Origin: an uncultured bacterium
GTDB taxonomy: Bacteria; Elusimicrobiota; Elusimicrobia; Elusimicrobiales; Elusimicrobiaceae
NCBI GenBank assembly: GCA_949294095.1
Contig: CASFFZ010000003.1
Span: 1-64,000, forward strand
Length of the DNA: 64,000 nucleotides
Reading direction: 5' to 3'
Part shown: positions 59,896 through 64,000 of the stretch, piece by piece
Layout of the letters: every line of letters starts with the position of its first letter
How positions within the stretch are numbered: the first letter of the stretch is position 1
Position numbers and translations under genes: made by a program
The notes under the pieces: model-generated
Databases searched by the model: none
What the model was told of the DNA's origin: nothing
The model's input: the letters and a program-made list of their open reading frames with translations, nothing else

Positions 59896-59927
59896 CAAAA
59901 ACCCCCGGGCCCGCCCGGGGGTTTTAA
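59896..59927. terminator. Bidirectional terminator between flippase and lipoprotein genes
   Basis: AAACCCCCGGG pairs with CCCGGGGGTTT, with A/T runs on both sides, between two convergent genes. Confidence 0.9.
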
Positions 59928-59950
59928 AATGTGCGCCGGGAAATCCGCCG

Positions 59951-60580
59951 CTACCGCAAGCTGATCAGCGTCATGTCCAGCGTTACATTTCCGTCCTTAT
60001 ACACCACCACATGCGGCACTTCTTCCGTCCCCTCCGCATCCAAGGGGGCATATTCTTCGTAAGCCAGATCTCCCGTGTTCAACGCCACCACGCTTTTGGC
60101 GGCATAGGGATAAAACGCTCCTTTTCGGTAGAAAAACTGTTCCTTGGCCTCGCGCCCCTGATAGGTTACAATCACGTTCTCCCCTTTAAAGCGGCGGCTT
60201 TTAAACTGTCCTCCTTCCGCCAGAAGCAGGTTTAAAAATTGGGTAATGCGCCCCCGCACGAGGGGAGTATCTGCCTCTTTAAACAAATAGCGGTACGCCA
60301 CGCCTTCGGGGCTGACGGTGGCGTGCAGCACGCGGTAGGCGGCGCCGGTCATAAGCACGACGTCATAGTCCCGCTCGCCGATTTTTTTAATCCGAAGCAC
60401 GCCTTCCATATAATCCTGCTCCATTTGCCCCAGCACTTTAAAAGCGGCCTGCGTGCGGCCTTGGGTAAAAAAGTCCACCTTCTTGTAATCCCGCACATCC
60501 GCCGGAATTTCTTTCACGCGCCCCCCCGCGCACGCCGCCAACAAAACGGCCAGGGAAAATGTTAAAATTCTTTTAAACAT
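59951..60580 (-). CDS. Predicted outer-membrane lipoprotein
   Basis: The 209-residue product has a lipoprotein signal: basic start, hydrophobic run and lipobox LAAC with Cys17. The rest is a probable beta-rich domain (QMEQDYMEGVLRIKKIGERDYDVVLMTGAAYRVLHATVSPEG), a pattern loosely like DUF3261-type lipoproteins; that match is tentative. AAGGAG lies upstream. It is divergent from the WecA/TagO-type gene, with closely packed promoters. Confidence 0.75.
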   Translation of the reverse strand: MFKRILTFSLAVLLAACAGGRVKEIPADVRDYKKVDFFTQGRTQAAFKVLGQMEQDYMEGVLRIKKIGERDYDVVLMTGAAYRVLHATVSPEGVAYRYLFKEADTPLVRGRITQFLNLLLAEGGQFKSRRFKGENVIVTYQGREAKEQFFYRKGAFYPYAAKSVVALNTGDLAYEEYAPLDAEGTEEVPHVVVYKDGNVTLDMTLISLR

Positions 60581-60614
60581 AGTCGAATCTCCTTATTATG
60601 ATATTATAGATATT

Positions 60615-61637
60615 ATGAAAACGTTTGTCCTTTACCTCCTTTGTATGCTGACCGCAGGCGTGATTACCGCCGCCTCCCTGCCGCTTTTGCGCCGGCTGAG
60701 TGCCGGCAAACTGCTTGATGCCCCGGGCGGGCTGAAACAACACCGCGGAAGCGTGCCCGTGTTGGGCGGGAGCGGTATTTTTATAGGAACCTTGGCCAGC
60801 TTGGTGCTGATTCGCTTTTGCACGGCTTTTCCCAGCGGGACGCTGCACAACCTGCGCGGTATTTTTATAGGGGGCGTATGTATTTTTGCCCTGGGGCTAG
60901 TGGATGATTTTAAAAAGCCAAAAGGGGTATCCGTCGCCACCAAACTGCTGGTGCAGGCCTTGGCGGCGGGGGCGCTGATTTATTACGGGGTCAGCATTCA
61001 TGCCTTTTCCTCGCCTTGGATTTCCTGGCCGCTGACGTTTTTGTGGGTGGTGGGGCTGACCAATGCGTTTAATTTGCTTGATATTATGGACGGGCTGTGC
61101 GTCAGCCAGGCGGTCGTTTGTACGCTGGGGCTGGCGGTTATTGCACTTCCGTCGGAGTTTATTTACGTCAATTTTGCCGCGCTGGCTTTACTGGGGGCCT
61201 GTTTGGCCTTTTGGCCCTATAACCACGCCAAACGCAAAATTTTTCTGGGCGACAGCGGCGCCAACTTCTTGGGATTCATGATTGCCGCCCTGTCCATCGG
61301 CACCGGCTACAGCGAACGCACCACTTGGGGCTTTTTGGCACCGCTGTTTATTTTGGCGGTTCCGCTGTTTGACACGGCCTTTGTCAGCTTGGCGCGCGTA
61401 TTAAAACACAAAAACCCGCTTAAAGGCAGCAACGATCATATCGCCCTGCGGCTTAAAAAACTCAAATGGAAAACGCCTTTCATTTTGCTCGCGTTTGCGG
61501 CGGCCGGGCTGTTTTTTAACATTATGGCCTTTACGCTGACGCACTGCTGTATTGAAATTGCGCTGGCTTTGTTTGTTTTTTCGGCCGTGGCGCTGGGGCT
61601 AGTTACCGTATGGCTGCTGCACATTAAAACGGAATAG
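60615..61637 (+). CDS. WecA/TagO-type undecaprenyl-phosphate sugar-1-phosphate transferase
   Basis: The enzyme transfers a sugar-1-phosphate (often GlcNAc) to undecaprenyl phosphate, starting surface-polymer synthesis. The 340-residue protein has about ten membrane segments and the conserved loops KQHRGSVPVLGG, LVDDFKKPKG (DD motif), NAFNLLDIMDGL and the metal site FLGDSGANFLG. No ribosome site: TGA-TATTAT ends 7 bases before the ATG. It is followed after 1 base by an FAD oxidoreductase. Confidence 0.93.
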   Translation: MKTFVLYLLCMLTAGVITAASLPLLRRLSAGKLLDAPGGLKQHRGSVPVLGGSGIFIGTLASLVLIRFCTAFPSGTLHNLRGIFIGGVCIFALGLVDDFKKPKGVSVATKLLVQALAAGALIYYGVSIHAFSSPWISWPLTFLWVVGLTNAFNLLDIMDGLCVSQAVVCTLGLAVIALPSEFIYVNFAALALLGACLAFWPYNHAKRKIFLGDSGANFLGFMIAALSIGTGYSERTTWGFLAPLFILAVPLFDTAFVSLARVLKHKNPLKGSNDHIALRLKKLKWKTPFILLAFAAAGLFFNIMAFTLTHCCIEIALALFVFSAVALGLVTVWLLHIKTE

Positions 61638-61638
61638 T

Positions 61639-62913
61639 ATGCACGTTAAAATCCTGATTTTGGGCGCAGGGCTTACCGGCCTGAGCACTGCCTACCATTT
61701 GGAAGAACTGGGCCAAACCGATTACCTGCTGGCGGAGCGTCAAGCCGTCCCCGGCGGGCTGTGCGCCAGCCAAACGATCCGCGGGTTTACTTTTGATTAC
61801 AGCGGGCATTTGCTGCACCTGCATACGCCCTACGGCAAGAAATTGGTCAAGCAGCTTTTAAAGGACAATCTCGCCCGCTGCCAACGCCGCGCGTGGATTT
61901 ACACCGGTTCTTCGCGCATTCCCTTCCCGTTTCAGGCTAATTTGTTTGCTTTGCCCCCCGCCCAACGGCAGGCCTGCGTGGAAGGCTTATTGCAGGCGGC
62001 CGCCCGAGCGGATTCTGCTCCCAAAAATTTTGAACAATGGTGCCTGCAGGCGTTTGGAAAACCCATCTATGACCTTTTCCTTCGGCCCTATAACACCAAA
62101 CTGTGGGGCTGCCCCCCCAGCGAATTAACGTGCGACTGGTGCGGCCCCTTTGTGCCCCGCCCCTCGCGGCGGGAAATTCTCCAAAGCGCCCAAAAGCCCT
62201 CCCGCAAGCATTACGGCTACAACGCCTATTTTTATTATCCGAAGCAAGGCGGCTGCGGCGCCTTGGCGCAGGCCTTGGCCCGCCGGCTAAACGGCCTTCG
62301 CACCGCGATGACGGTAACCCAAGTGGATTTAAAAAACAAAACCGTGCGGGCCGGCGGCAAAACGATTTCTTTTGATTATCTGGTCAACACCTTGCCGCTG
62401 CCTCTTTTTTTGCATTTATTAAAGGGCCAACCGCGCCTGAGCGCTTTGGCCGCAACCCTAAAGCATACAACGGTGCATGTATACAACGTGGCGGTAAAAA
62501 AACAATTTGCGCCTTTCAGCTGGATTTATTTCCCCGATCCGCAAGACCCGTTTTACCGCATAGGCCTGCAAAGCGGTTTTTCGCCCGCCAACGCGCCCGA
62601 AGGCACCGGCTCGCTGTATATAGAAGTTCCCGGCACGCTGCCGCACAACCGGCACACGGAAAAACGCATTTGGAAGGCCCTTCTTCAAAAAGGTATAATA
62701 GATATGCACGACGAAGTTTTGTTTTCCTTCTGGCAAACCTTGCCCTATGCCTATGCCGTTTATGACAAACGCCGCTCACGCACCGTTGGCTATGTTTTGC
62801 AGGCTTTAGCCAAACAAGGGTGTTACTGCGCCGGCCGCTACGGCAAATGGGAATACTCGTTTATGGAGTCTTCCCTGCTGGAGGGCTTGGCTTTGGCAAA
62901 AAAACTTGTATAA
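61639..62913 (+). CDS. FAD-dependent oxidoreductase, paralogue of 25127-26416
   Basis: The 424-residue protein begins with an FAD motif ILGAGLTGLSTAYHLEELGQ (5-24) and has AVPGGLCASQTIRGFTFDYSGHLLH, then a C-terminal RYGKWEYSFMESSLLEGLALA segment like the GKW motif of its paralogue. It starts one base after the WecA/TagO-type stop, so it probably acts on the lipid-linked or nucleotide sugar of that pathway. Both proteins resemble UDP-galactopyranose mutase/protoporphyrinogen oxidase-like enzymes; the exact reaction is not known. Confidence 0.85.
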   Translation: MHVKILILGAGLTGLSTAYHLEELGQTDYLLAERQAVPGGLCASQTIRGFTFDYSGHLLHLHTPYGKKLVKQLLKDNLARCQRRAWIYTGSSRIPFPFQANLFALPPAQRQACVEGLLQAAARADSAPKNFEQWCLQAFGKPIYDLFLRPYNTKLWGCPPSELTCDWCGPFVPRPSRREILQSAQKPSRKHYGYNAYFYYPKQGGCGALAQALARRLNGLRTAMTVTQVDLKNKTVRAGGKTISFDYLVNTLPLPLFLHLLKGQPRLSALAATLKHTTVHVYNVAVKKQFAPFSWIYFPDPQDPFYRIGLQSGFSPANAPEGTGSLYIEVPGTLPHNRHTEKRIWKALLQKGIIDMHDEVLFSFWQTLPYAYAVYDKRRSRTVGYVLQALAKQGCYCAGRYGKWEYSFMESSLLEGLALAKKLV

Positions 62914-62922
62914 TGAGGTGTT

Positions 62923-64000
62923 ATGAAAGTTCTCGTTTTTGGCGGCAGTTTTGATCCCGTCCACAAAGGGCACGTATCGCTTTTCCGCCGCGCGATGAAG
63001 ACCATCGCGCCGGACGCAGCCCACATCGTGCCGGCCTACCATTCCCCTTTTAAAGCCAAATCCCCTACTCCCTTCCGCCTGCGCATGAAAATGCTCAAAC
63101 AGGCCTTTGCGGGGTTTGGCGGCAATATCATTTTTGACGATTATGAACTCAAACAAGGCGGCAAAACCTACACTTACCAGCTGGTGCAGTATCTGAAAAA
63201 ACGTTATAAAAACCCGGAAATTTACTTGCTGGTCGGCACGGACTGCCTAAACGACCTGCACAACTGGAAAAACCCGCGCTATATTTTTGAAAACGCCACG
63301 GTGGTGGCCGGAAAACGGCGCGGATATAACGAAAATCCCGCCGCGTTTCAACATATTTTCCTGCCGGGGTTTTTCCCGAAACTTTCTTCCAGCCGCGTGC
63401 GCGCGCATATTCTGGCCTGCGGCGACGTGCCGGACACCATCCCGCCGCAAATTGCCCCCACCATCCGCGAGAATAAGCTCTATGGCTTGACCGTGCACGA
63501 CTGGCTCAAAGCGCACCTGAAAACCAACCGTTACCTCCACTCCAAAAACGTGGCGGAAATGGCTGCCGCGCTGAGCGATATTTACGAGGTAAATGTGGAA
63601 TCGGCCGTCAAGGCGGGCATTCTGCACGACGCCGGAAAAGGCTTCTCCGGCCCGGAGCTCATCCGTTTTTGCAAGGAACATAAAATCAAGGTGCCCTTTT
63701 TTGACGATATCTGCCGTTTGGAACCCAGCCTGCTGCACAGCTACGCCTCGGCCTGGATTGCCAAACATCTCTTTGGCGTGCATGACAAAGACATTCTAAA
63801 CGCCATTACCGAACACACCTTGGGCAGCCTGCATATGAGCACGCTTTCCAAAATTTTGTTCGTGGCGGATATTTCTTCCAAAGACCGCAAATACAAAGAC
63901 GCATTTCTCATCCGCAACCTGGCCCTGCAGGATTTGGACGCCGCCCTTTTGTACGCCGCCAACCGCAAACTGCTGTTTACCATTGATTCGCAAAAATGGC
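62923..64000 (+). CDS. nadD: NadD-YqeK fusion (partial at right edge): nicotinate-nucleotide adenylyltransferase plus HD hydrolase
   Basis: Translation from ATG 62923 (GAGGTG upstream) gives at least 359 residues with no stop before the edge. Residues 1-190 are NadD, with the nucleotidyltransferase motif VFGGSFDPVHKGH at 4-16 and SSSRVRAHI near 153. From about 195 an HD domain follows (HSKNVAEMA, then ILHDAGKG), like YqeK, which hydrolyses Ap4A and other dinucleotides. In most bacteria nadD and yqeK are adjacent genes. Here they are one frame. NadD makes NaAD in NAD synthesis. The C-terminus lies outside the window. Confidence 0.93.
   Translation, partial: MKVLVFGGSFDPVHKGHVSLFRRAMKTIAPDAAHIVPAYHSPFKAKSPTPFRLRMKMLKQAFAGFGGNIIFDDYELKQGGKTYTYQLVQYLKKRYKNPEIYLLVGTDCLNDLHNWKNPRYIFENATVVAGKRRGYNENPAAFQHIFLPGFFPKLSSSRVRAHILACGDVPDTIPPQIAPTIRENKLYGLTVHDWLKAHLKTNRYLHSKNVAEMAAALSDIYEVNVESAVKAGILHDAGKGFSGPELIRFCKEHKIKVPFFDDICRLEPSLLHSYASAWIAKHLFGVHDKDILNAITEHTLGSLHMSTLSKILFVADISSKDRKYKDAFLIRNLALQDLDAALLYAANRKLLFTIDSQKW

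Noticed and set aside
1..64000. CRISPR array, prophage, transposase or toxin-antitoxin system
   Set aside because: No regularly spaced repeats, integrase, transposase, phage structural gene or toxin pair is found among the supported genes.

Overview
The window reads as a contiguous piece of a bacterial chromosome of moderate GC with dense coding, standard stop codons and two tRNA genes. No mobile element, prophage or CRISPR array is visible. The gene families fit a Gram-negative anaerobe from a gut-like habitat: outer-membrane efflux protein, lipoprotein, EnvC/FtsX, iron-dependent alcohol dehydrogenase, ATP-type PEP carboxykinase, PTS IIBC. Overall style (stand-alone SWIB protein, cysteine-rich secreted proteins, rfb-type sugar genes) recalls Elusimicrobiota, but that assignment is an inference from gene content and was not checked by database search.

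Layout. 1-987 is the 5' part of a secreted cysteine-rich protein. 1184-14757 (minus) is one tightly packed run of 12 genes: M50 protease, trpS, scpA, scpB, glgA, alkaline phosphatase, ftsX, envC, S41 protease, tsaD, a solute-binding-like protein without signal peptide, and a GAF-GGDEF diguanylate cyclase. 14841-21431 (minus) is a complete TetR-controlled ABC-2 exporter (regulator, TolC-like channel, adaptor, two ATPases, two permeases) resembling E. coli cecR/ybhGFSR, with a consensus promoter overlapped by a palindromic operator. 21559-29183 (minus) is a surface-sugar cluster: CDP-glucose synthesis, nucleotide-sugar epimerase, FAD oxidoreductase, a large Fe-S/FrhB/pyruvyl-transferase fusion and a GT8 glycosyltransferase.

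29423-39411 is mixed: thioredoxin-like protein, CinA, Fe-dependent alcohol dehydrogenase, NhaC antiporter, tRNA-Arg, outer-membrane protein, pirin-like cupin, Sel1-like protein, radical SAM protein, carbonic anhydrase coupled to PTS IIBC, and SWIB protein. 39525-48484 (minus) carries pckA, an aspartate-type aminotransferase, a 963-residue secreted protein of unknown function, an Mrp/NBP35 ATPase and the DUF2157-DUF4401-GDYXXLXY membrane trio. 48537-64000 is mostly plus strand: two tandem alpha/beta hydrolases (the second has lost its nucleophile), tRNA-Ser followed by a 38-bp direct repeat, fmt-PASTA-rpe, rpsP-khpA-trmD-rplS without rimM, a secreted unknown, rnhB-yraN-punA, a flippase, a divergent lipoprotein, a WecA/TagO-type transferase, a second FAD oxidoreductase and a NadD-YqeK fusion cut by the window edge.

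The main unusual observations are: a repeated promoter layout placing a -10 box 6-7 bases before the start codon with no Shine-Dalgarno sequence (putative leaderless mRNAs); the signal-less binding protein coupled to a diguanylate cyclase; the tandem hydrolase pair with GHSLG changed to GFALG; the tRNA-Ser 3'-end duplication; the Fe-S/FrhB/pyruvyl-transferase fusion; and a leader terminator before the sugar operon. No gene-free stretch exceeds 300 bases.
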